This document shows, one piece after another, positions 19,705 through 28,953 of a stretch of 38,936 nt of DNA; position 1 is the stretch's first letter, and each line of letters starts with the position of its first letter. The notes beneath the pieces were generated by a model that saw nothing but the letters and a program-made list of their open reading frames with translations, was not told the origin of the DNA and made no database searches. A program made the translations under genes and the position numbers. This DNA is from Nitrososphaeria archaeon (lineage in GTDB: Archaea; Thermoproteota; Nitrososphaeria; Nitrososphaerales; JACAEJ01), in the NCBI GenBank assembly GCA_029775875.1, contig JARVKD010000009.1, positions 1 through 38,936 of the forward strand, in the 5' to 3' direction.

Positions 19705-20952
19705 TCATCCAAGATATTTATCCATTGTTTTGATAGCACAGTATGTGCCACACATAGTGCATGCTTCATTTTTCTGCAAGTTTAGAGACATCATTTTTTC
19801 TGGGTAAAGTGCATAGTGAAACTGACCTGCCCAGTCTAGATTCCTCCTTCTTTTTGCCAATTCTAAATCTCTCTCAGAAATTCCGTATTTTATAGAATCT
19901 CCAATATGGGCAGCTATTCTAAATGCAATAACGCCATGTTTTACATCATCTATATTTGGTAAGGAAAGATGCTCGCTAGGTGTAATATAACACAAATAAT
20001 CTGCCCCAGCACCAGCAGCAATGCTAGCACCAACACAAGCAGCTATATGATCATAACCTACTGCAACGTCTATAGGCAGAGGACCTGCGACGAATAAAGG
20101 GCGATTCCCAATGATCTTCTTATGATACTTAACGTATTTCCAGATCTCCCCAGCATTAACATGACCACCCATGCCTTCGATTATAACTTGCACCCCTTGC
20201 TCATTTGCTTTCTTAGCGAGTTCGCTGTTCATCTTTATTTCAAGTATCTGTGGCTCATCTTTCAGATCGTGAATGCAACCGCTACGCATACTATTACCTA
20301 GAGATAAGACAACGTCTCTTCTCCTCAATATCTTCAAAATTTCGTCAAATCTTTCAAGAAAAGGATTTTCCACTTGATGCTCTATCATCCATGCTGCAGT
20401 TAGGCTTCCACCCTTAGAGACCATGCCCATGATTCTTCTTTGATTCTTTAACTTCTCTAACATCTTAAGTGTAAAGCCAGCATGAATAACGATTGAACTC
20501 ACACCCTCTTCAGTATGCTTTTCTATCATGTTAATCAAATTTCTATAGCTGACTTTATGGAGGGATTGGTGCTCTGCAACTGCCTGATAAATAGGCACTG
20601 TAGTAATTGGCAAGCTTGTAGCAGCGAATATACTCTTTCGAATAGCATCTATATCTCCACCCATGGACAAATCTGAAATCGTGTGCGCCCCAAATTTTTC
20701 AGCAACCTTAGCCTTCTCAACTTCTTCGATTGGATCAACTACAATAGGGGATGTTCCTATGTTCGCATTTATTTTGGTGCTTAATCTTTTCCCGATTCCA
20801 AGTGAGCCATAACCCTTGCGAGTCATGATCACAATTTCACCTTTCTCTACACTTTCTCGAATGAACTTTGCCTCTAACTTCTCAGACTTTGCTACTACTT
20901 CCATCTCTTGAGTTATTGTACCAGCGAAGGCAGCCTCTAACTCCGTTTCCAT
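19705..20952 (-). CDS. thiC: Phosphomethylpyrimidine synthase
   Basis: 415 aa; GTSPIVVDPIEEVEKAKVAEKFGAHTISDLSMGGD, SIVIHAGFT, GPLPIDVAVGYDHIAACVGASIAAGAGADYLCYITPSEHLSLP, CTMCGTYCAIK. Confidence 0.96.
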   Translation of the reverse strand: METELEAAFAGTITQEMEVVAKSEKLEAKFIRESVEKGEIVIMTRKGYGSLGIGKRLSTKINANIGTSPIVVDPIEEVEKAKVAEKFGAHTISDLSMGGDIDAIRKSIFAATSLPITTVPIYQAVAEHQSLHKVSYRNLINMIEKHTEEGVSSIVIHAGFTLKMLEKLKNQRRIMGMVSKGGSLTAAWMIEHQVENPFLERFDEILKILRRRDVVLSLGNSMRSGCIHDLKDEPQILEIKMNSELAKKANEQGVQVIIEGMGGHVNAGEIWKYVKYHKKIIGNRPLFVAGPLPIDVAVGYDHIAACVGASIAAGAGADYLCYITPSEHLSLPNIDDVKHGVIAFRIAAHIGDSIKYGISERDLELAKRRRNLDWAGQFHYALYPEKMMSLNLQKNEACTMCGTYCAIKTMDKYLG

Positions 20953-21042
20953 ATCTCAAACCATCTTTTTACTCATTCTAAATCGTTTTCTAATCCTGTT
21001 CGTTTTCATAAGAAAAAAGATAAGCATTATGCATCTTGGTTT

Positions 21043-21531
21043 TTAATAGATAAAAGGAATCAATTTCTTAGTTCTTTTCATGTATTCGTGATACTCGTCT
21101 CCAAATTTTTTGATGAGTATGTCTTCTTCGATTTTTATTCTGTATAAAACCAAAGGAATGAAGACTTGCATAAGTAAAAAGCCATATAAACTTGAAAAAA
21201 GTAATGGGATTCCGCTGTTGTAAAGAAGCATTGCTAGATATATAGGGTGTCGAACATGTTTGTAAATCCCATGCTTGACGAGTTCTTGTTTTCCTAATGT
21301 CTTTAAACCATATGAATAGTATTTTCCTAAAGTCCTTTTAGCAACTCTACACATTGAAAAACCTATCAATAAAAGACCCGGCCCAAAGGCACTTACTATG
21401 CTGAAACGGTAATTCATTTCTTGGATTTGCACAAAATCCCATGCTGTCACAAAGAGTGCGATGATCCATATTACTGATGCTGGAATGATAAAATTCCAAT
21501 CGGCTCTTTCAGTCTTGAAGGATACTTTCAC
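21043..21531 (-). CDS. Isoprenylcysteine carboxyl methyltransferase-like membrane protein
   Basis: 162 aa multi-TM; HGIYKHVRHPIYLAMLLYNSG and EEDILIKKFGDEYHEYMKRTKKLIPFIY. Confidence 0.8.
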   Translation of the reverse strand: MKVSFKTERADWNFIIPASVIWIIALFVTAWDFVQIQEMNYRFSIVSAFGPGLLLIGFSMCRVAKRTLGKYYSYGLKTLGKQELVKHGIYKHVRHPIYLAMLLYNSGIPLLFSSLYGFLLMQVFIPLVLYRIKIEEDILIKKFGDEYHEYMKRTKKLIPFIY

Positions 21532-22805
21532 TGATACATCCTTATCTTTCTCTTGTGATCGATAAAGGACTTTATGATAAACTCTTTAAGGTTCAATGGG
21601 TCATCGATAAAAGCAACAGTGGAATTACCATTCATCCTTGCCATTTCATCACATATATCCCTTAACCTAACATTACAGTCTAGCATCATTATGTTCATTC
21701 TTATGCCCTCTCTTCCTGCTAAATAGGAAGCCCTCAAAGCACTTTGTAATGGTGTTTGCCCTGGATAGTAAGAGATCGTTGGTTCACTGTCTGTTATCAG
21801 GAAGATGTTTCTGTTGCCATCCTCTCTCGCTAAAATCTTTCTAGTAAAATCCAGTGCATGCCCAATATCCGTTGAGCCATTGGCCCTTAGTTGTATTATC
21901 TCACTAGAGGATATTGGATAAGGCTTATAATCAAAGGCAACTACATGAAGAGCATCTTCTTTGTAATTCATTTCCAACAACTCTTTCAGCGCTAACGCAG
22001 CCATTATGGCACCTTTGATCTTGCGTCCATACATAGAGCTTGACTTATCAATTACAATAGCGTTTGATGATTTTGTTTTATGTAAAGGAATTCTAGCTTT
22101 CAGGTCACTCTCAAGGATTTTCATGTTAACTGGGTCCCTTGAAGCCGTTGATACTAAAGTCTCTTGAATATCTAGATTATCATAAGAGTGCAGGAAATCA
22201 TCATATTCACGTATTATATAGGACGGGTAGACGCCAATTCCTGCTTCATTCATCTCATGAAGGCCTATGCCATATTTCTCTAAGTGAGTAAAGGCTTCTT
22301 CGAGCACCTTTTGAGCTATTATCTTCTGGCTTTCCGGAGTGAATGCATAACGGCGATCATAAAGACCCTTGCGAAAATGCCCATCATATATAAGTTCAAG
22401 CAGGTTTTCCTTTCTAAGCTCTTCTGTTAATATATCTGGGATTTTCTCCATTAATTGTCTTAAAGGTATATTTGAGGGATTCAGCTCCCCTCTTCCTACT
22501 TTTTCAACTATCTCTTTCCATGCCTTCTCTTTAGCACTCTTCAGTTTTATGCATTTTTTATAATAATCTTCTAGGTAATGGCTCGTTATGCTCATCAAAT
22601 AATTCTCACTGGAACTTTCTTCGCCACCTTCTATATCGTCCAAATGATCCTGAATCAAAGTTTCTATGTCTAATTCCTGCCCTTCTTTAAAGGTTAAACT
22701 TTCAGGATTGAACAGACCATAAACCAGCTCATCAACGAATTCTTTTCCAAAAATAGAGGTAAGACTCTTGTCTTCTTTCCCACATATCTTACATCTTGGC
22801 TTCAT
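21528..22805 (-). CDS. VWA-domain protein, Mg-chelatase D/CoxE-like, with N-terminal CxxC segment
   Basis: 425 aa; MIDAS elements IVIDKSSSM, NGSTDIGHALDF, FLITDSEPT; 4 nt overlap with neighbours on both sides. Confidence 0.85.
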   Translation of the reverse strand: MKPRCKICGKEDKSLTSIFGKEFVDELVYGLFNPESLTFKEGQELDIETLIQDHLDDIEGGEESSSENYLMSITSHYLEDYYKKCIKLKSAKEKAWKEIVEKVGRGELNPSNIPLRQLMEKIPDILTEELRKENLLELIYDGHFRKGLYDRRYAFTPESQKIIAQKVLEEAFTHLEKYGIGLHEMNEAGIGVYPSYIIREYDDFLHSYDNLDIQETLVSTASRDPVNMKILESDLKARIPLHKTKSSNAIVIDKSSSMYGRKIKGAIMAALALKELLEMNYKEDALHVVAFDYKPYPISSSEIIQLRANGSTDIGHALDFTRKILAREDGNRNIFLITDSEPTISYYPGQTPLQSALRASYLAGREGIRMNIMMLDCNVRLRDICDEMARMNGNSTVAFIDDPLNLKEFIIKSFIDHKRKIRMYQ

Positions 22806-24319
22806 CTTAGATCACTCATAACGTAACCATGCTCTTTCCTTTCAACATACTTTCTTTCAGGAGTGTTCATACATCTAGCCATGGATTCTAGAACGATCTC
22901 AAGGGCAGATAGATAGAGCTCATCACTGTATTTTTTGTTTTCTAAGAATCTATCTATGACTGAATTCACTTCTTTGTTCATCCTTGATTTCGATACTATC
23001 TTCTGATCTATTGGTAAGTAACTTTGCCCATTTAAAGGATCTCCTATCTTTCTTAATCCATCATAAAATTCTTCGAATCTATCTTCTGGAATCTTTTGAT
23101 AAACTTCTCCACAGATATCATTCAAAGCTATTTCTACAAGTCTTCTTATAATTTCTTCCTTGGTTTCTTTGACACCGTAAACAAGCTCGATTCTGCCCAT
23201 GAGTGCAAGCTTTACAATATCGTAAGAATCTCCATAATCTGATAACAAAGGAATTTCTCTTCCATTCCTAATGGCTTCTGATTTTATGTGATCGAATAGC
23301 TTTATGGTGGCTCTACAAGAAGGTTCTGTATCTATTTTGCTCGCTATATCACGTCTTTCTTTATCTCTGGCATATCTGACAATTTTAGCCAATATCCTTA
23401 AATGCCAATCAGGAATTTCTGGCTCCAAGCCTTTTACTTTCACTAGATACATGTTTCTTCTTCCTATTTCGATCTCTTCTTCCAGAGTTTCAGGAGGACC
23501 TATCTCTATTTCTTCCATTCTATCCAAAAGTGGCTCTTTTATAGGGCTTGTACCCCTATAGTTTGCAGGATTCGTTGCAGCCAATATGACTGCATCAAGT
23601 CTAAATGGAACTATATCCCCCTCTGTAGTTGTCACTTGCTTTTCCTCAAAAAGTTCGTGAAGCAATGTTTGAAGAGACGAGGGTATTGCCCCAAGCTCAT
23701 CGTAATAGCCAACTCCTCTATGGGCTTTAAGAGCCCTTCCGGGTATGAATACTTCTGGATGATCAAGGTCATAACCATCTCTAATCTTTTGAATGGAAAT
23801 ACCACCTATCAATTGTCTTGTAGTGAGCATAGGGTCTCCTGGAATTCTTACCCATATCCTTGGTATCCATGTAATCTCAACCGTATTATGCTCAATGATC
23901 TTTTCTTTACAAGAGAAGCATGAAGGATGCGTAGGATCGTCGTAAATTTTGCAGCCTTTTATGGCTAGTACCCTATCCGGAAGAAGCTTTGCAATGGATT
24001 TTGAAAAAGTCGTTTTACCATAGCCCTTTTTGCCTTTGAACAGTATTGAAGAGCCAGAAAGCAGAGCGTTCTTTGTCAATTCTTTTTCTCTCTTCTTACC
24101 AATTACATCTGGAAAAGGGTCCTTGCCCTTTTTTCCACATTCTAATATCTTATCTCTGATGTAATCCACCGGGGATTTCGAATGGAAAGATGCGTATGGT
24201 TCGCTCCAAATATCAACCTCACTTCCATCTAGAACGTAATGGGGTGCATTATTCCTGTTAACCTTAATATCCTCAAAGAGTAGTTCAGTAGGTATCTTTG
24301 GCTTCACTCTTACACCCAT
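22802..24319 (-). CDS. MoxR/ChlI-like AAA+ ATPase with Cys-rich insert
   Basis: 505 aa; Walker A GKKGYGKTTFSKS, ILAATNPANYRGTSPIKEPLLDRMEEIEIGPP; C-(9)-C-(2)-C insert between Walker A and B. Confidence 0.85.
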   Translation of the reverse strand: MGVRVKPKIPTELLFEDIKVNRNNAPHYVLDGSEVDIWSEPYASFHSKSPVDYIRDKILECGKKGKDPFPDVIGKKREKELTKNALLSGSSILFKGKKGYGKTTFSKSIAKLLPDRVLAIKGCKIYDDPTHPSCFSCKEKIIEHNTVEITWIPRIWVRIPGDPMLTTRQLIGGISIQKIRDGYDLDHPEVFIPGRALKAHRGVGYYDELGAIPSSLQTLLHELFEEKQVTTTEGDIVPFRLDAVILAATNPANYRGTSPIKEPLLDRMEEIEIGPPETLEEEIEIGRRNMYLVKVKGLEPEIPDWHLRILAKIVRYARDKERRDIASKIDTEPSCRATIKLFDHIKSEAIRNGREIPLLSDYGDSYDIVKLALMGRIELVYGVKETKEEIIRRLVEIALNDICGEVYQKIPEDRFEEFYDGLRKIGDPLNGQSYLPIDQKIVSKSRMNKEVNSVIDRFLENKKYSDELYLSALEIVLESMARCMNTPERKYVERKEHGYVMSDLR

Positions 24320-24405
24320 ATTCTAAGCTTACTATGATTATCCACATTCTAGGATAATAATGTTCTGCTTTTTTGTTACCATCGCCATTTTTCATGACAA
24401 TTCTC

Positions 24406-25008
24406 TTACAAACCAACGGTCGTCCCAATCACGAACATCTTAATGAAAGCCAAGGCTACTATGATGGCTAAAAGGATTATTGCTCTGGACTCTTTAGCCT
24501 CATACAAGACTTTTGGACCAATATACATTTGAAACATGAGGCTATAAAAGGCAGCAAACAAAGAGACATATGGTAAAAAGCCGCCAAATATGCAAGGTCC
24601 AGCCCCATAGCACATGGCCTTCCAAGCGTTCAAAAATGAACCTTTGCCTCCTATCAATCTGTAGATTAAATGTAAGAAGATGGTTGAGAGAATCAATATG
24701 ATGCAGGCTAGACCAAGAATTAAAAGAGATTCAATTGGATAAGCATAGACTCCATATTCTTGAATCAAAAAACTCTTTAGAATTCTGTAGGCCATTATCT
24801 GGGCTTGATACGCTGAGGAAAAGTCTGTGCTCTCTATACCATAATAGTTCACTATCGGAGTGGCAATCGAGAGGATTATTGTAACCCATGAGAAGAATAT
24901 AAGGGCAGTCTTCCAATTTTCTCCTTTAGCCTCTTCAAAAAATTTGCCAGGGTCTAACATTAGATTCTTTAACTTCTTGATAAATTCTGATGGACTAAAT
25001 TTTGACAT
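24406..25008 (-). CDS. Yip1-domain-like membrane protein
   Basis: 200 aa; LMLDPGKFFEEAKGENWKTALIFF then hydrophobic helices with GGKGSFLNAWKAMCYGAGPCIFGGFLPYV. Confidence 0.75.
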   Translation of the reverse strand: MSKFSPSEFIKKLKNLMLDPGKFFEEAKGENWKTALIFFSWVTIILSIATPIVNYYGIESTDFSSAYQAQIMAYRILKSFLIQEYGVYAYPIESLLILGLACIILILSTIFLHLIYRLIGGKGSFLNAWKAMCYGAGPCIFGGFLPYVSLFAAFYSLMFQMYIGPKVLYEAKESRAIILLAIIVALAFIKMFVIGTTVGL

Positions 25009-25040
25009 CGCTTGATTTTTGCATTAGAAACACAAAAGTT

Positions 25041-26822
25041 TCAAAAGTCCATTGCATTAAGAATTTCTTCTGGCAAGCCAGGACATTGAATACTTAAGTA
25101 GTATTTACTCTTTATTATTTGGGCTTTTATGAGTTCTCTCATTTCTTCCATACGACGATAGGTAAAAGGATTCAATTGACTAAGTCTCTCTTTTGAGATG
25201 CCTTCGATTTCAGCTGATACAAGTACTTTCTCACCCCATATCGGATGAGGTTCATATTCAACAGCCCCTCTAGCAGCTTGGAGCAAGAATAACTCTGTTT
25301 CTTCTATCGTTGGGCTTGTACCACCAACAGGCTTTGGAATACCATTTGATCCTGTTTTGAGCTTTGACCTAGGCATTATGTAACTCTTGTCACCAAGTTT
25401 TTCTTCGACCCACTCATATTCCGAGCCTATCTTACCAAGGGTAGTCAGCAGGTATAAATCAACAGGATTGCCCTTCTCTTTTCTCTTTTTCAGTATTTCG
25501 TAGAATCTAACAACATGCGCAGCGTTACCAACCCCCATTGTAAAAGGCAAACAATACCTAGATTCGTATAATTCTTTGCCCACTACAGCCAGAGATTGAG
25601 CAGGGTGGCCAATCGTTCTACCATCTGCCAATACTTTAGCGGCAAAGGCCAAATCTTCTATCTTAACCCAAGCATAGTCACAGAAGTTTCCTGGACTTAT
25701 GAATACTGCCATATTCAAGGGGCCTGTTGAATCTATTTGGCCATCGAAATAACCTGTATCTTCTAAGTTGAATACACTTCTAGCATTGCGATTTTGTGCC
25801 CCTTGATACTGGAAGAGTGTCCCATCTAAGCCTGGATTCCCATCAGGTCCAAATTCTGTATTTTCATGCAAAGCGTTAGAAGACATCGCCGCACGCCAGA
25901 TAGGAAGTTGAAGTTCTGTTACATCTTCAGTTTTAGTCCAAGAGCCCCTTTCTGAGCCGTACACTCGATCCTCAAATACTGCCACAATATCATCATTTCT
26001 TATCACCTGGTCTGATAAATATTCAGTTGGATCTATACCAAATTGCTGAACAAACAAGTGCTTATTATGCTCACCGAAGACATACATGCCATGAGTTGAT
26101 TTCCCAGTGCCAGTTAACCCCCAAACACACATTACAATTCTTTTTGATTTACCATCGACTGTTTTTACAGTGAACTCCCTAAGAGATGCATGTTCACCAC
26201 ACCCACCTTTTTTGTAAACAAAATAAATCCAGTGTGACAAGAAGCCTTTTTTCACTTCGCCCTGATATGAGCTACAAGTCACAATAGTATAATTATGGAA
26301 TGGAAAGCGAATTACCCGAAGCATTTGGTTTGTTCCAGGTATGTTTGGATTTCCTAAGTAATGAGGAATATCGATGAGCATTACATCCGGTTCTTCTTCT
26401 GGAGGAGCTGGGAAGTTTATCCGGGACCACCTATAGGCGATGTCCGGGAATTGAGGGTCACAGTATAATCGGGCATGCATTTTGACAGGAGAATTTTTTG
26501 ACCCTAAGTAACAGTCGACTTGAATTAGAGGACCTTGGGCTAAGATATGCTCGAGTACCCTCATCATTAAAAATTTATAATCAGGCTTTAAGTCTTCATT
26601 CTTTTCAATTACCAAACTTCCAGTGGCAGACCTATGCCAGATATTTGAAGCCCAACCCCAAGCATCATTCTTAAATCTTGTACCATAAAGTTTTGCCCTC
26701 TCAAATAGATCTGGTGGATTGTTTAATATCGCTTTGATTCCAGCTTTCTCTTTCATTTCAATAATCTTAAAAAAAAGTTCCTTGAAGCCTTCAATCGTTA
26801 TTTCTTCTTGTTTTATTAACAA
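25041..26822 (-). CDS. Divergent ATP-type phosphoenolpyruvate carboxykinase-like protein
   Basis: 593 aa; TCSSYQGEVKKGF (YxGExKK), P-loop VWGLTGTGKSTHG, SERGSWTKTEDVTELQLPIWRAAMSSNALHENT in the EGGCYAKT position, QNRNARSVF. Confidence 0.75.
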   Translation of the reverse strand: MLIKQEEITIEGFKELFFKIIEMKEKAGIKAILNNPPDLFERAKLYGTRFKNDAWGWASNIWHRSATGSLVIEKNEDLKPDYKFLMMRVLEHILAQGPLIQVDCYLGSKNSPVKMHARLYCDPQFPDIAYRWSRINFPAPPEEEPDVMLIDIPHYLGNPNIPGTNQMLRVIRFPFHNYTIVTCSSYQGEVKKGFLSHWIYFVYKKGGCGEHASLREFTVKTVDGKSKRIVMCVWGLTGTGKSTHGMYVFGEHNKHLFVQQFGIDPTEYLSDQVIRNDDIVAVFEDRVYGSERGSWTKTEDVTELQLPIWRAAMSSNALHENTEFGPDGNPGLDGTLFQYQGAQNRNARSVFNLEDTGYFDGQIDSTGPLNMAVFISPGNFCDYAWVKIEDLAFAAKVLADGRTIGHPAQSLAVVGKELYESRYCLPFTMGVGNAAHVVRFYEILKKRKEKGNPVDLYLLTTLGKIGSEYEWVEEKLGDKSYIMPRSKLKTGSNGIPKPVGGTSPTIEETELFLLQAARGAVEYEPHPIWGEKVLVSAEIEGISKERLSQLNPFTYRRMEEMRELIKAQIIKSKYYLSIQCPGLPEEILNAMDF

Positions 26823-26903
26823 TTTAATTAATCTCCTCCTGCTTTTTGCCTAACTCTTTGATTATCAAAAATAAAGTCAAGCCAGAACTCTCTTTTTTCA
26901 TGT

Positions 26904-27044
26904 TCAACATGAAGTTGTAATTCCCAAAAAATAGTTTTTATCAAGGCTTTTTTCTGTCCTCCTCAACTCTTCGAGCTTGAAATGGTGTACACTAGGCTGA
27001 TTGCATGCATGGTCTGCTAGTCTTAAGACTCTCTTATCGCTCAT
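26904..27044 (-). CDS. Candidate 46 aa small ORF upstream of the PEPCK-like gene
   Basis: MSDKRVLRLADHACNQPSVHHFKLEELRRTEKSLDKNYFLGITTSC read by hand; below the ORF-track size cutoff; no homology evidence. Confidence 0.25.
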   Translation of the reverse strand: MSDKRVLRLADHACNQPSVHHFKLEELRRTEKSLDKNYFLGITTSC

Positions 27045-27100
27045 GCTTCCATTGCCTATTATATTGTGTAAATAAAATCTTTACTAATTAAATTTTAAAA

Positions 27101-27337
27101 CTAATACTTCTCTAGGAACCAAGTCTTGTCGAATTCTTTAATCTGCTTAACCGTAGTTTCGGGCTTCCATACTACACGCATAGCTATGTCTTTATCCATG
27201 TTTATACTCTTGTAGAGTTCCAGCCAGATGAAGGCAGGTATCGTATAAACAGCCATGGCAAGCTTGTTAGCATCAGCGACGAACTCTTTGTATTTCTCCT
27301 TCCTGATGATGTAAACACTATCGAAAGTTGTCTCCAA
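27101..27337 (-). CDS. Small hypothetical protein
   Basis: 78 aa ORF, protein-like composition, co-oriented with the MetE-like and PEPCK-like genes. Confidence 0.45.
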   Translation of the reverse strand: METTFDSVYIIRKEKYKEFVADANKLAMAVYTIPAFIWLELYKSINMDKDIAMRVVWKPETTVKQIKEFDKTWFLEKY

Positions 27338-27395
27338 CGTTTCACCCCTAATGTAACAAAGTTTGTAGTTATATATGCCTTACCCCTTGAGTAAA

Positions 27396-28514
27396 TCATT
27401 GGATAGCATGTGATACCCTTTTAAGATGTTCTAACGCACATTCGTAATTTGGATAGGTCTTCATCCCACACTCAGGACCTGCATATGGGATTCTCTCAAT
27501 ACCATAGAAATCCACCGCTTTTTTCAATCTTTTTTTCATTATTTCAACGGATTCAAGATAGTCCTTCGGGTCGATTGTTCCTTTCTTTATCCCAGCCCAA
27601 ACCTCTTCAACCTTTTGCATAAGAGTCGCTTCATCAACCTCTCTAGATTTTATTAGAGTCTTATCTCTGATCAGCTTGTCAAAATCAGTCACGCATATGC
27701 TTGATTTCAGGAATTTATCCCTTTCCTCAAGTAGTTGCTTTGCCCTTTTAGATTCATAGATGGGGTCTTCAGCGTGTGATTCAATTATATTCAGTGACTT
27801 TATCTCCCAAAACAACTCATCTGATGTGTTATGAAGGTGAATGCATGACTTCACTCCTCTTGAAATTATCTCATGGAAAATATTCTCCCAAGCCTTTAGC
27901 AATTCTTCTCTTCCTTCAGAACCGTAATCGATCAAAGGATCGCTCAAAAAACCAAAAACTGGCTCATCAACAGCAATTAGTTCTACCTCTGAGTATTTGT
28001 CTTTGTGAATGTTGTCTGAAATGAATTTTGATATGACTTTGCTTAGCTCACTGAATATACCGCTTGTTCTATTCAAAAGAAGAGATGAAATCGTGTATGG
28101 TCCAGTTATGCACATCTTTATCTTGAAAGTATTGCCCAATTTCTCATAAATCCTTCTCGAATTCTTTTTGATTGCTTGAACCTCAGGTATTCTAGCCATT
28201 TCAGGCTTTACTGACAATCTTCCGACGATCGAGTAACCGTCTTTACTCTTTTCTATCCCATCTATTGAATCTAGGAACATCTTGTTCATGTCTCTGAATT
28301 GTGGATAGTTGGGAACGTTTATTCCGGCTTCAAGCTTGTCTAAGAATCCTTTGACGACTTTCTCCTCAAAATACATTATAGGCTTGTATAAAGGATGATC
28401 CATCCCGTGAAGAAGAGGAAGCATCGAATCAAAGTTCATGGCTCCTTTTGAGAATTTGTCAAATTCTCCAATAAAGGGCATGCTCCCAACATCGTAGGAC
28501 TTGATTCTTGACAA
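27396..28514 (-). CDS. MetE C-terminal-domain-like (cobalamin-independent methionine synthase family) protein
   Basis: 372 aa TIM-barrel; KIKMCITGPYTISSLL, VELIAVDEPVFGFL, CIHLHNTSD, YAGPECGMKTYP. Confidence 0.8.
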   Translation of the reverse strand: MSRIKSYDVGSMPFIGEFDKFSKGAMNFDSMLPLLHGMDHPLYKPIMYFEEKVVKGFLDKLEAGINVPNYPQFRDMNKMFLDSIDGIEKSKDGYSIVGRLSVKPEMARIPEVQAIKKNSRRIYEKLGNTFKIKMCITGPYTISSLLLNRTSGIFSELSKVISKFISDNIHKDKYSEVELIAVDEPVFGFLSDPLIDYGSEGREELLKAWENIFHEIISRGVKSCIHLHNTSDELFWEIKSLNIIESHAEDPIYESKRAKQLLEERDKFLKSSICVTDFDKLIRDKTLIKSREVDEATLMQKVEEVWAGIKKGTIDPKDYLESVEIMKKRLKKAVDFYGIERIPYAGPECGMKTYPNYECALEHLKRVSHAIQ

Positions 28515-28660
28515 TTATCTTGATCCTCCAAGTTTAGAAAAGAGTCTTATTGCATGTAAAGGTTATCGTTCCAGCTATAAATCTTACCTCTATTCAGCTT
28601 GGGCATAACGTGCCAAGAAAGACCCGCAGTTAGAGTTTCATATTATGATGGTAAATTGAT

Positions 28661-28780
28661 GCGGGGGGTGGGATTTGAACCCACGAACCCCTAAGGGACA
28701 GGGTTCTAGGATTATCATTCTAAGCCCTGCGCTTACAAGAAGCGAGTAGCTTCTCTTTGACCAGGCTTGGCAACCCCCGC
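28661..28780 (-). tRNA. tRNA-Leu(UAG) with two intron-like insertions
   Basis: Reverse complement GCGGGGG TT GCCAAGCCTGGTCAAAG[AGAAGCTACTCGCTTCTTGTAA]GC G CAGGG CTTAGA[ATGATAATCCTAGA]A CCCTG T CCCTTAGGGGTTC GTGGG TTCAAAT CCCAC CCCCCGC; full acceptor, D, anticodon and T stems form after removing both insertions. Confidence 0.9.
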
Positions 28781-28953
28781 TCACATAATTTGCTAATAAA
28801 GCCATATTTATGGTTAATTCAAAGATTAGGATAGCTCACGCATTAGCTTTCAAATGCAAAAGAATTCGGCTATTTTTGATAGAAGAGAATCGGCGAGGCT
28901 AAACTCATGCTTCTCTCTAAGCGATATACACACTTTTCATAGACTTGGTCTTT

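Noticed and set aside
20953-21042. TPP riboswitch upstream of thiC
   Set aside because: No CUGAGA-type or other THI-box element seen in the short upstream region.
28661-28780. Anticodon UAG could suggest an amber-suppressor tRNA
   Set aside because: Anticodon 5'-UAG-3' reads CUA (Leu) codons; an amber suppressor would need anticodon CUA. The body is typical tRNA-Leu with a long variable arm.
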